A DNA stretch of 64,000 nucleotides from an uncultured Muribaculum sp. (GTDB taxonomy: Bacteria; Bacteroidota; Bacteroidia; Bacteroidales; Muribaculaceae). The stretch lies in contig CAJUMZ010000002.1 in assembly GCA_910587665.1 (NCBI GenBank), positions 62,001 through 126,000 on the forward strand, read 5' to 3'. This document shows positions 9,087 through 17,176 of this stretch, one piece after another (the stretch's first letter is position 1; the number at the start of each line of letters is the position of its first letter). Below the pieces are notes generated by a model that was not told the origin of the DNA, searched no databases, and was given only the letters and a program-made list of their open reading frames with translations. Position numbers and translations under genes: made by a program.

Positions 9087-10202
9087 ATGACTGAAGATCG
9101 CCTCATTACTGTGGCAATCCACACATACGAGCACGCCTTACGCCTCAAGTCTCTGCTTGAGAGCGAAGGCGTGCCGGTGGTTTTGCACAATGTCAATCTT
9201 TCTCATCCCGTTGTGTCAAGCGGCGTGAGAGTGCGCATCCATGAGAAAGACCTCCCGCTCGCGTTGCGGATTATTGAAAACACCGATATCTTTGCGACGC
9301 CCGACAATCCGGGTGCTACTGACCTCAACAGGATAATGATCGTGCCGGTCGACTTCAGCGAACACTCAGTCAAGGCATGTGACATTGCGTTTCACCTCGC
9401 CTACCGCCACAAGGCATCGATCATAATCTTAAATTCATTCCTCGACCCGTACATGGCTGGCAACATGCAGCTCTCCGACTCGATAAGCTATGACGTGGCC
9501 GACTCGGAGATGCGGCAGGTAATGGAAAAGGAAGCCGACAAGCTTATGCAGGGATTTGCCGCAAAGCTCCGCGAACGCATAAAACACAGCGACCTGCCTC
9601 CGGTGAAATTCACCACCTCGGTAGTCGAGGGCGTCCCTGAGGAAGCCATCGTTGAGCTTGCCAAGGAGAAAAAGCCCGAGCTTATCGTCATGGGTACCCG
9701 CGAATCGGGAAAGAAAGAAAAGGAGCTGATAGGCAGTGTCACCGCCGAAGTGCTCGATTCATGCCGCTTCCCGGTATTCACCGTACCGGAATCGGTCAAC
9801 ATCTCCCGCATGGATGATATCCGCCATGTCCTGTTTTTCAGTAATCTTGACCAGGAAGACATCCTTGCCCTTGACGCGATATACAGGTTCTTTGCCGACG
9901 AGCGACTAAATGTGACTATCGTAAACGTGCCGTCAAGAAAACTCGGAGCCAACCGTGCCGCGACAAGCGACCGCCTGCTCGCCTATTGCACCGAGCATTA
10001 TCCGCTATACACTTTCCGGCTCGCCGACCTGTCGCTCGACAATGTAGCCGAAGAGTTCCATGCAATCGAGCATCAGCAGCCCATCGACCTCATAGCGGTG
10101 CCCAACAAGAAGAAAAATATCTTCGCGCGACTTTTCAACCCCTCAATCGCCCACAAGATGCTCTTCTACTCCGACATCCCCATGATGGTAATCCCCGTCT
10201 GA
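9087..10202 (+). CDS. Universal stress protein with N-terminal DUF2007-like domain
   Basis: A 371-residue protein. Residues 1-70 (RLITVAIHTYEHALRLKSLL then ESEGVPVVLHN) resemble the small DUF2007 'putative signal transducing' domain. Residues 87-230 form a UspA domain (IMIVPVDFSEHSVKACDIAF; KKPELIVMGTRESGK), with the GTRESGK...GSVTAEVL loop used for nucleotide binding in ATP-binding USPs. A second, more degenerate USP-like half runs to the end (NKKKNIFARLFNPSIAHKML). It is soluble. It sits behind the Bat operon and a DNA-binding-like gene, consistent with a stress-response neighbourhood. Confidence 0.85.
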   Translation: MTEDRLITVAIHTYEHALRLKSLLESEGVPVVLHNVNLSHPVVSSGVRVRIHEKDLPLALRIIENTDIFATPDNPGATDLNRIMIVPVDFSEHSVKACDIAFHLAYRHKASIIILNSFLDPYMAGNMQLSDSISYDVADSEMRQVMEKEADKLMQGFAAKLRERIKHSDLPPVKFTTSVVEGVPEEAIVELAKEKKPELIVMGTRESGKKEKELIGSVTAEVLDSCRFPVFTVPESVNISRMDDIRHVLFFSNLDQEDILALDAIYRFFADERLNVTIVNVPSRKLGANRAATSDRLLAYCTEHYPLYTFRLADLSLDNVAEEFHAIEHQQPIDLIAVPNKKKNIFARLFNPSIAHKMLFYSDIPMMVIPV

Positions 10203-10205
10203 AAA

Positions 10206-10256
10206 TGCCCTTAAAGTCCCTACTGACCCTAAAGTCCCTAAAGTCCTTATTAACCC
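10206..10256 (+). repeat. Degenerate CCCTAAAGT-type short tandem array after the usp stop
   Basis: Three to four degenerate copies of a 9-10 base unit (CCTTAAAGT, CCCTAAAGT, CCCTAAAGT) run from just after the stop codon to the terminator. A related array in the reverse orientation follows the GIN-domain gene at 48351-48391. A CCCCATTAG-type array follows dnaB. Confidence 0.6.
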
Positions 10257-10260
10257 CATA

Positions 10261-10288
10261 AAAAAAGGAGGCGATTGCCTCCTTTTTT
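10261..10288. terminator. Bidirectional rho-independent terminator between usp and S9 peptidase genes
   Basis: A 12-bp stem (AAAAAAGGAGGC / GCCTCCTTTTTT) with a GATT loop lies between two convergent genes. The A-run and T-run flanks make it functional in both directions. Confidence 0.9.
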
Positions 10289-10292
10289 CTGT

Positions 10293-12428
10293 TTATTTAT
10301 CATCCTTCAGCCACCGGTCAAACCACCTGAAGAACATCCGTTGCCACAAAATCGCGTTCTGTGGCTTGAGTATCCAGTGATTCTCATCCGGGAATATAAG
10401 CATCTCGGCGGGTATACCGCGAAGCTTGGCGGCGTTAAACGCCATCTCTCCCTGAGAAGACAATATACGGTAATCAAGCTCTCCGTGCGAGATCATGATA
10501 GGTGTGTCCCAGTTATCGACAAAGCGGTGGGGCGACATAGCGAATGTACGTTGGGCCGTCGCGTTATCCTTGCGCCAGAACGCGCCGTAATCCGGGGCAT
10601 CCTTGCTGTCGGCGGGTGCGTTGGCGGCACCTCCGCCCATATCCCAGTTGGCAAACCACATTTCCTCCGTCTCAAGATACTGCGCCTCCATATTGAAGAT
10701 ACCCGCATGGGCAAGGAGTGCGGCAAAACGCTTCTCATGATTGCCGGCAAGCCAGTAGACTGAGAAGCCGCCGTAACTTGCTCCCGTAGCACCTATATGT
10801 TTGCCGTCAACATAGGGGAACTGCTTCATGTAATCCACGGCGGCAAGGTAGTCTTTCATGTTCTGGCCGGGATAATCGCCTGAAATCTGTGCGTTCCATT
10901 CAGTGCCGAAGCCGGGAAGACCGCGGCGGTTGGGCGCGATCACTATATATCCGTTTGCCGCCATAAGGGCAAGGTTCCAGCGGTAGCTCCAGAACTGGCT
11001 GACCGCCTGCTGCGGACCGCCCTGGCAATAAAGTATCGCGGGGTAAGTCTTGGTGCTGTCAAAGTCATGAGGCTTTACAACCCATGTAAGCATCTCCTTG
11101 CCATCGGTCGTAGGCACCATCTCACGACCTACCACAGGCATCTTCAGCTGGGCGAATATATCGTCGTTGACTGTCGACAGCTTGGTTACTTCACCACCGT
11201 TGCCGACACGATATATCTCATTGGGGCGAAGCATGGAATGGCTCATAGTTATCAGACCCTCTTCCAAGGGACAAAGACCGTCATAGTCACATTCTCCCTG
11301 CGCCACTACGCTTATCGTGCTGTCAAGACCGATTGAGAACACCGGCTTCACTCCGTCGCGGTATGCGAGGAAGAAAAGCTTGCGGCTATCGGGAGCCCAG
11401 GCAATCGCGTCGGCTGTATAATCCCAGTTTGCTGTGAGGTCATTCTTTTCACCGCTGGCGAGATCCATGACAAATATACGGTTCTTGTCGCTTTCATAGC
11501 CGTCATTCTCCATGCTCAGCCATGCGATGTATTTGCCGTCGGGCGAATACGCCGGGTTGGTGTCATACCCCATCATCCCTTCGGTGAGATTACGTGTGCT
11601 CTTGTCGGCGACATTATAAAGATACAGGTCGGAGTTTGTCGATATGGCATATTCCTTGCCGGTCTTCTTTCTTGACACATACACAAGCTCCTTGCTGTCG
11701 GGCGACCACGCAAACGACTCGATGCCGTTGAATGGCTTCATCGGTGCCTCGTATGGTTCGCCCTCCATTATGTCCACGGGATTGCTTACCGTATTTCCGT
11801 CAAAGTCGGCGATAAACGGATGAGGGATCTCGGTGACCCATTCATCCCAGTGCTTGTACATCATGTCGTCGATGATCCTGCCGGTAGCCTTGGGCAGGTC
11901 GGGATATGCTTCCTGTGCGGTGCGTGAATATTTCACGTTGGAGATAAGCAAAATCTTGGACTCGTCGGGCGACACAAGAAAACCTGACACTCCCTTTTCA
12001 ACCGAGCTGACACACTTCCTCCCCGATCCGTCGGCATTCATCACCCACACCTGGGGTACATCTTTTTCAGGATAGATGAAAGCGATCTGCTTGCCGCCGT
12101 TGATCCACACGGCATTACCCTCCGAAGAGGCGGTGCGGGTGATCCGCTGCACGTCGCTGCCGTCGGTGTTCATCACATACAGGTCGTTGTTTGACTTGTT
12201 TTCCTCTACACTTTCGTACGACACACCGTAGAGCACTTTCTTGCCGTCGGGCGACACTACAGCGCCGCTCACCCTGCCGAGAGCCTCAAGCGCGTCGATG
12301 TCAAACACACCCCCTTCACTCTTGAAGTCAGTCTTGTCGACAATCTTTTCACCATCTCCGGTGCCGGCACACGAAGCTGCCGAGACAAGCAAAGCTGACA
12401 TAAAAACATGTTTAAAATAGTGATACAT
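10293..12428 (-). CDS. S9-family prolyl oligopeptidase-like peptidase, lipoprotein
   Basis: A 711-residue secreted peptidase. The N-terminus has a lipoprotein signal (FMSALLVSAASC, lipobox Cys about residue 20), so it is probably anchored in the envelope. A WD40-like beta-propeller (TolB-type repeats such as SPDGKKVLYG, SPDESKILLI, SPDGKYIAWL) fills about 45-420, followed by an alpha/beta-hydrolase domain. The catalytic triad is readable: Ser551 in GASYGG, Asp652 in GELDYR, His684 in DENHW. This is the acylaminoacyl/dipeptidyl-peptidase branch of S9, used for periplasmic peptide degradation. It is transcribed alone from a promoter divergent from dnaB. Confidence 0.9.
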   Translation of the reverse strand: MYHYFKHVFMSALLVSAASCAGTGDGEKIVDKTDFKSEGGVFDIDALEALGRVSGAVVSPDGKKVLYGVSYESVEENKSNNDLYVMNTDGSDVQRITRTASSEGNAVWINGGKQIAFIYPEKDVPQVWVMNADGSGRKCVSSVEKGVSGFLVSPDESKILLISNVKYSRTAQEAYPDLPKATGRIIDDMMYKHWDEWVTEIPHPFIADFDGNTVSNPVDIMEGEPYEAPMKPFNGIESFAWSPDSKELVYVSRKKTGKEYAISTNSDLYLYNVADKSTRNLTEGMMGYDTNPAYSPDGKYIAWLSMENDGYESDKNRIFVMDLASGEKNDLTANWDYTADAIAWAPDSRKLFFLAYRDGVKPVFSIGLDSTISVVAQGECDYDGLCPLEEGLITMSHSMLRPNEIYRVGNGGEVTKLSTVNDDIFAQLKMPVVGREMVPTTDGKEMLTWVVKPHDFDSTKTYPAILYCQGGPQQAVSQFWSYRWNLALMAANGYIVIAPNRRGLPGFGTEWNAQISGDYPGQNMKDYLAAVDYMKQFPYVDGKHIGATGASYGGFSVYWLAGNHEKRFAALLAHAGIFNMEAQYLETEEMWFANWDMGGGAANAPADSKDAPDYGAFWRKDNATAQRTFAMSPHRFVDNWDTPIMISHGELDYRILSSQGEMAFNAAKLRGIPAEMLIFPDENHWILKPQNAILWQRMFFRWFDRWLKDDK

Positions 12429-12470
12429 ATCTGTAAATAATTATTGAAAAGTTACCGCTTTTTGATTATG

Positions 12471-12478
12471 CAAATATA
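12471..12478 (-). promoter_or_regulatory. -7 element for the S9 peptidase gene
   Basis: On the minus strand TATATTTG (then C) matches TAnnTTTG and lies 42 bases before the peptidase start codon. It is only 12 bases from the oppositely oriented -7 box for dnaB, so the two promoters share their upstream DNA. Confidence 0.6.
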
Positions 12479-12490
12479 CTAATTATTCGC

Positions 12491-12498
12491 TAAATTTG
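12491..12498 (+). promoter_or_regulatory. -7 element for dnaB
   Basis: TAAATTTG followed by C, 15 bases before the dnaB ATG, implies a leader of about 10 nt. The TTG in this box gives an apparent earlier in-frame start codon at 12496; this is a promoter base, not a start. Confidence 0.65.
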
Positions 12499-12513
12499 CA
12501 TCAAATAACACTT

Positions 12514-14064
12514 ATGGCCGACAACAATCAATCATATAGACAGGGACGCAACAAGCCCGTACATCAATCCATGTATGACACTGGAGGCAGGATCATGCCT
12601 CAGGACAAGGAAGTCGAGGAAGCCGTGCTCGGAGCGCTCATGCTTGAGAAAGACGCCTACACCACCGTCTGCGATATACTCAAGCCCGAATGTTTCTACG
12701 AGCCCGCTCACCAGCGCATTTACGAGGCGATACAGAGTCTCGGTGCCTCGCAGAAGCCTATCGACATGCTTACCGTCGTCGAACAGCTGCGGCTCAACAA
12801 CACCCTTGAAGAGGTGGGTGGACCGGTAGTGATCTCCGAGCTTACCTCGCGTGTCGCTTCCGGTGCCCACGTAGAGTTCCACGCCCGCATCGTGGCGCAG
12901 AAATATCTTGCACGCGAGCTTATATCATTTGCCTCGACGATCGAAGGCAAGGCCTTTGACGAAAGTAACGACGTCGACGACCTCCTCCAGGAAGCGGAAG
13001 GAAAGCTTTTCGAGATCTCGCAGCGCAACGTAAAGAAGGATGTCACCCAGATTGACCCGGTAATAAGCCAGGCGATAGAGCAGATACAGGCTGCCGCCAA
13101 CCGTACGTCGGGACTCAGCGGACTCGAATCGGGCTACCACGAGCTTGACAAGCTCACCTCGGGTTGGCAGAATTCCGACCTTATCATCATCGCGGCGCGC
13201 CCCGCTATGGGAAAGACAGCATTTGTGCTCTCCATGGCAAAAAACATGGCGGTAAACTACAATACCCCCGTGGCTATATTCTCGCTTGAGATGTCCAATC
13301 TTCAGCTCGTCAACCGTCTTATAAGCAACGTCTGCGAGCTTGAAAGCCAGAAGATAAAGTCGGGTCAGCTTACTCCTATTGAATGGGATCAGCTTATGAC
13401 CCGTGTAAAACACCTCTTCAGCGCGCCGCTTTACATCGACGACACCCCATCCCTGTCGATATTCGAGCTGAGGACAAAGGCACGCAGGCTCGTGCGCGAG
13501 CATCAGGTCAAGTTCATCATCATCGACTACCTCCAGCTCATGAACGCGTCGGGCATGAAGTTTGGCAGCCGCGAGCAGGAGGTCAGTATGATCTCGCGCT
13601 CCCTGAAGCAGCTCGCCAAAGAGCTCAACATCCCTATCGTGGCACTCTCGCAGCTCAACCGCTCGGTGGAGTCGCGACAAGGCGGCGACGGAAAGCGTCC
13701 CCAGCTGAGCGACCTCCGCGAATCGGGAGCTATCGAGCAGGATGCCGACATCGTATGTTTCATCCACCGACCCGAATATTACACCCGCTCGTCGGAAGAC
13801 GCCTCGGGCAACGACATTCGCGGACTTGCCGAATTCATTGTCGCCAAACACCGTTCAGGCTCGGTCGATGATGTAAAGATGCGGTTCAAGGCAAAATTCG
13901 CGCGCTTTGAAAACTGGGAGGAAGAAGACTCGGGCTTCTCCACCGGCACTGTCGGCTCGAAGCTCAACGACATGCAGGGCGTCGACCTGTCGGCAGCCTC
14001 GCCATTCTCCGGAGGCTCCGCCGACTTCCTCGCAACCCCCGACGACACCCCCGCCCCCTTCTGA
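12514..14064 (+). CDS. dnaB: Replicative DNA helicase DnaB
   Basis: A 516-residue hexameric replicative helicase. The N-terminal DnaB domain (EEAVLGALMLEKDAYTTVCD, about residues 30-130) is followed by the RecA-like helicase core with Walker A ARPAMGKTAF near 227-236, Walker B IIIDYLQLM near 335-343, and the conserved SQLNRSVESR and SDLRESGAIEQDADIV motifs. The C-terminus is Ser/Gly-rich. It unwinds DNA ahead of the replisome. It is transcribed alone. The start was set at ATG 12514 because the longer frame begins inside the promoter. Confidence 0.96.
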   Translation: MADNNQSYRQGRNKPVHQSMYDTGGRIMPQDKEVEEAVLGALMLEKDAYTTVCDILKPECFYEPAHQRIYEAIQSLGASQKPIDMLTVVEQLRLNNTLEEVGGPVVISELTSRVASGAHVEFHARIVAQKYLARELISFASTIEGKAFDESNDVDDLLQEAEGKLFEISQRNVKKDVTQIDPVISQAIEQIQAAANRTSGLSGLESGYHELDKLTSGWQNSDLIIIAARPAMGKTAFVLSMAKNMAVNYNTPVAIFSLEMSNLQLVNRLISNVCELESQKIKSGQLTPIEWDQLMTRVKHLFSAPLYIDDTPSLSIFELRTKARRLVREHQVKFIIIDYLQLMNASGMKFGSREQEVSMISRSLKQLAKELNIPIVALSQLNRSVESRQGGDGKRPQLSDLRESGAIEQDADIVCFIHRPEYYTRSSEDASGNDIRGLAEFIVAKHRSGSVDDVKMRFKAKFARFENWEEEDSGFSTGTVGSKLNDMQGVDLSAASPFSGGSADFLATPDDTPAPF

Positions 14065-14097
14065 CCCCATTAGCCCCATCCGCCCCATTAGTCCCCT
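14065..14097 (+). repeat. CCCCATTAG-type short tandem array after the dnaB stop
   Basis: Three degenerate 9-base units (CCCCATTAG, CCCCATCCG, CCCCATTAG, then TCCCC) follow the stop codon directly. The arrangement mirrors the arrays after usp and the GIN-domain gene, but no strong hairpin follows here. Confidence 0.55.
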
Positions 14098-14111
14098 AAA
14101 AATAAATTCAT

Positions 14112-14119
14112 TAAATTTG
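14112..14119 (+). promoter_or_regulatory. -7 element for the LRR protein gene
   Basis: TAAATTTG lies 77 bases before the LRR gene start, giving a leader of about 70 nt that contains two small dyads (see next entry). No clear -33 partner was fixed because the upstream DNA is the C-rich repeat array. Confidence 0.5.
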
Positions 14120-14136
14120 ACATTTCATAAACTTTT

Positions 14137-14169
14137 AGGTGCACCTGTTGTTTAAGAAATAAAACAACA
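14137..14169 (+). promoter_or_regulatory. Leader hairpins upstream of the LRR protein gene
   Basis: The leader contains the palindrome AGGTGCACCT (14137-14146) followed by an 8-bp stem TGTTGTTT / AAACAACA with an 8-base loop (14146-14169). No T-run follows, so it is more likely an mRNA-stabilising or regulatory fold than a terminator. Confidence 0.35.
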
Positions 14170-14196
14170 TTACTAAACTCAACTATTTCAAAGTTT

Positions 14197-15255
14197 ATGA
14201 AAAAAGCATTATTTATGATTGCTCTCATGCTGGGTAGCGTGACCGCTTTCGCACAGAAGATGGACAAAAACGAGGTAAAGCAGCTGCAAAACTTCCTTTC
14301 ACAGCCCGCTGAAAAAGGTGGCACAAATGCAACAGCACTTAAAATCACTGACCTCAAATCGCCTGCCACTTGGGAAGGTGTTACCGTCGCAAATGGCAAG
14401 GTGACTGCAATCGAATGGAAAGACAAGCATCTCGCTGGCGATCTTGACCTTTCCGGATTTACCGCTCTTACAAAGGTTGACATATCGCGCAATGCGATCA
14501 CATCTCTATCAGTAGCCGGCGACGCCGCTCTTACCGAACTGAACGCTTCACGCAACAAGCTGTCAACCCTTACCCTCAAAGGCAACAACTCGCTCGTAGA
14601 CATCAAGGTGTATCGCAACCGTCTTACCGACCTTGACATAACAGGCACTCCGCTGCTTACCAACCTTAACTGCTCCAACAACCTGCTTGTAGAGTTAAGC
14701 GTGGCTAACTCAACTACCCTGAAGACCCTTAACTGCCAGGGATGCCATCTTGAATCACTCAACGTGACCGGCTGCCAGGCTCTTAAGAACCTCTACTGCG
14801 GATACAATAAGCTGACCAACATCAATCTCTTCGGTGTGGAAAATCTTCAGAACCTCAACATCGACGACAATGAGATCAGCAACATGATCATCTCCGGTCT
14901 GCCCACTCTCAGCACATTTATCTGCTCCGACAACCGCATGACCTCCCTTGCAATCCGCGAGTGCCCAGCCCTAATTGACATCGTATGCTCTTACAATGAC
15001 CTTACAAGCTTCACTGTAGAGACTTGCCCCAACCTCCAGTATGTTGACTGCTGCTACAACGACCTGACAAGCCTGACCCTCAGCAACCAGACTTTCCTCC
15101 AGCGTCTTATCTGCAACAACAACCAGCTCCAGATGCTTGATGTATCATTTGACCAGGCTCTTACCTACATCAACTGCCGCTACAACTACATCACTGACTT
15201 CCGTACCATCGGATGTAACAACCTTACCATGGTGGCTTGCCAGTGGAACTACTAA
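14197..15255 (+). CDS. Secreted leucine-rich repeat protein
   Basis: A 352-residue protein with a signal peptide (residues 1-20, cut near AFAQ). The region from about residue 90 to the end consists of consecutive repeats of exactly 21 residues of the form LxxLxCxxNxLxxLxLxxxxx (for example LTNLNCSNNLLVELSVANST), about a dozen in all, ending in a half repeat. Such Asn/Cys-rich LRR arrays form a solenoid and are common on secreted or surface proteins of gut Bacteroidales. No sorting domain, lipobox or membrane helix is visible, so the protein is probably periplasmic or released. Function unknown; protein binding is the usual role of LRRs. Confidence 0.85.
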   Translation: MKKALFMIALMLGSVTAFAQKMDKNEVKQLQNFLSQPAEKGGTNATALKITDLKSPATWEGVTVANGKVTAIEWKDKHLAGDLDLSGFTALTKVDISRNAITSLSVAGDAALTELNASRNKLSTLTLKGNNSLVDIKVYRNRLTDLDITGTPLLTNLNCSNNLLVELSVANSTTLKTLNCQGCHLESLNVTGCQALKNLYCGYNKLTNINLFGVENLQNLNIDDNEISNMIISGLPTLSTFICSDNRMTSLAIRECPALIDIVCSYNDLTSFTVETCPNLQYVDCCYNDLTSLTLSNQTFLQRLICNNNQLQMLDVSFDQALTYINCRYNYITDFRTIGCNNLTMVACQWNY

Positions 15256-15297
15256 TAAAGTCCCTTCCGCCTACAGCGGATAAACTCAACCATAGAG

Positions 15298-15328
15298 GGG
15301 AGCGCGGAATTGACCGCGCTCCCTTTTT
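15298..15328 (+). terminator. Rho-independent terminator after the LRR gene
   Basis: A 10-bp GC-rich stem GGGAGCGCGG / CCGCGCTCCC with loop AATTGA is followed by TTTTT. The -33 box of lepA begins two bases after the T-run. Confidence 0.9.
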
Positions 15329-15329
15329 C

Positions 15330-15361
15330 TTTGCATATTCCACGCTTTTTCCGTAATTTTG
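15330..15361 (+). promoter_or_regulatory. lepA promoter (TTTG-N20-TAATTTTG)
   Basis: TTTG at 15330-15333 and TAATTTTG at 15354-15361 are separated by 20 bases, an excellent Bacteroidetes promoter. Only 6 bases lie between the -7 box and the lepA ATG, so the mRNA should be leaderless or nearly so. Confidence 0.8.
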
Positions 15362-15367
15362 CACACT

Positions 15368-17155
15368 ATGAAACATATCCGCAACTTCTGCATTATAGCC
15401 CATATTGACCATGGCAAGAGCACTCTTGCCGACAGGCTGCTCGAGTACACCGGCACCATCGCCGCAAAAGACATGGAGGCACAGGTGCTCGACGACATGG
15501 ACCTTGAACGTGAGCGAGGCATCACCATCAAGAGCCACGCCATACAGATGGAATATGCTCTTGACGGCGAAAAATATATCCTCAACCTTATTGACACTCC
15601 GGGGCATGTCGATTTCTCCTATGAAGTGTCGCGTTCGATTGCGGCTTGTGAAGGCGCCCTGCTCATTGTCGACGCCTCGCAAGGCATCCAGGCGCAGACC
15701 ATCTCCAATCTGTACATGGCCATCGACAACGATCTTGAGATAATCCCCGTGATCAACAAGGTCGACCTTGACAGCGCCAAGCCTGACGAGGTGGAAGACC
15801 AGATAGTTGACCTGCTCGGTTGCAAGCCGGAAGAGATCATCCGTGCGTCAGGAAAGACCGGCATCGGCATCCCGGATATACTGAAGGCGATTATCGACCG
15901 TGTGCCGGCTCCCAAGGGTGATCCCGACGCCCCGCTCCAAGCGCTTATATTTGACTCGGTGTTCAACCCGTTCCGCGGTATAATCGCATATTATAAGATT
16001 GTCAACGGCAAGATACGCAAAAACGACTTTGTAAAGTTCGTATCGACAGGAAAGGAATACCATGCCGATGAAATCGGTGTGCTGAAACTCGACATGTCGC
16101 CGCGCGAAGAGCTGTCGGCGGGCAATGTAGGCTACATAATCTCCGGTATCAAGACCTCACGCGAGGTGCGTGTGGGCGACACCATCACACATGTCAGCAA
16201 TCCTTGCGACAAGGCGATAGAAGGTTTTGAGGAGGTTAAGCCGATGGTGTTTGCCGGAGTCTACCCGATCGAGACGGAAGACTTTGAAAATCTACGCGCA
16301 TCGCTTGAAAAGCTCCAGCTCAATGACGCGTCGCTCACCTTCCAGCCGGAGTCGTCGATGGCTCTCGGATTCGGATTCCGCTGCGGATTCCTCGGACTGC
16401 TCCACATGGAAATCATCCAGGAACGCCTCGGCAGGGAGTTTGACATGGATGTCATTACCACCGTGCCCAACGTGTCTTACCGTGTATTTGACAAGAAAGG
16501 AGAGATGACCGAGGTACACAACCCCTCCGGTCTTCCCGACCCTACCCTCATCGACCATATCGAGGAGCCTTACATAAGGGCGTCAATCATAACAGCAGCC
16601 GACTATATCGGGCCTATCATGACCTTGTGTCTCGGCAAGCGCGGAGAGCTGATAAAGCAGGAGTATATCTCCGGCAACCGTATCGAGCTTACATTTGACA
16701 TGCCGCTTGGAGAGATCGTGATTGACTTCTACGATAAGCTTAAATCCATTTCAAAGGGATACGCGTCGTTTGACTACCATATACATGATTTCCGCGCGTC
16801 ACGCCTTGTAAAGCTCGACATCCTGCTCAACGGCGAGAGCGTAGACGCCCTCAGCACCCTTACCCACGCCGACAATGCCGTCACCTTCGGGCGACGCATG
16901 TGCGAGAAGCTGAAAGAGCTTATCCCCCGACAGCAGTTTGACATTGCCATCCAGGCTGCCATAGGAGCGAAAATCATTGCCCGTGAGACCATCAAGGCTG
17001 TGCGTAAGGATGTGACTGCAAAGTGTTACGGCGGTGACATATCCCGTAAGCGCAAACTTCTTGAAAAGCAGAAAAAGGGAAAGAAGCGCATGAAGCAGAT
17101 CGGTTCGGTGGAAGTGCCGCAGAAGGCATTCCTCGCCGTGCTGAAACTTGACTGA
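15368..17155 (+). CDS. lepA: Elongation factor 4 (LepA)
   Basis: A 595-residue translational GTPase. The G1 motif is AHIDHGKST near residues 10-18, the switch region ERGITIKS, G3 DTPGHVDF near 74-81, and G4 NKVD near 128-131. The LepA-specific C-terminal domain follows (KKGKKRMKQIGSVEVPQKAF at the end). EF4 back-translocates or rescues stalled ribosomes. ATG 15368 was chosen because the longer frame starts with a TTG that belongs to the -7 promoter box. The glycerate kinase gene begins 21 bases after its stop and is probably cotranscribed. Confidence 0.96.
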   Translation: MKHIRNFCIIAHIDHGKSTLADRLLEYTGTIAAKDMEAQVLDDMDLERERGITIKSHAIQMEYALDGEKYILNLIDTPGHVDFSYEVSRSIAACEGALLIVDASQGIQAQTISNLYMAIDNDLEIIPVINKVDLDSAKPDEVEDQIVDLLGCKPEEIIRASGKTGIGIPDILKAIIDRVPAPKGDPDAPLQALIFDSVFNPFRGIIAYYKIVNGKIRKNDFVKFVSTGKEYHADEIGVLKLDMSPREELSAGNVGYIISGIKTSREVRVGDTITHVSNPCDKAIEGFEEVKPMVFAGVYPIETEDFENLRASLEKLQLNDASLTFQPESSMALGFGFRCGFLGLLHMEIIQERLGREFDMDVITTVPNVSYRVFDKKGEMTEVHNPSGLPDPTLIDHIEEPYIRASIITAADYIGPIMTLCLGKRGELIKQEYISGNRIELTFDMPLGEIVIDFYDKLKSISKGYASFDYHIHDFRASRLVKLDILLNGESVDALSTLTHADNAVTFGRRMCEKLKELIPRQQFDIAIQAAIGAKIIARETIKAVRKDVTAKCYGGDISRKRKLLEKQKKGKKRMKQIGSVEVPQKAFLAVLKLD

Positions 17156-17176
17156 CACGCCACGACCCACTCAGCC

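Noticed and set aside
12496..12513. TTG start codons upstream of dnaB, lepA, nhaA, DUF4301, ATPase 2 and ABC-F
   Set aside because: Most of these TTGs fall in TAnnTTTG promoter boxes; the one before nhaA is not in a box but is also worse than its downstream ATG.
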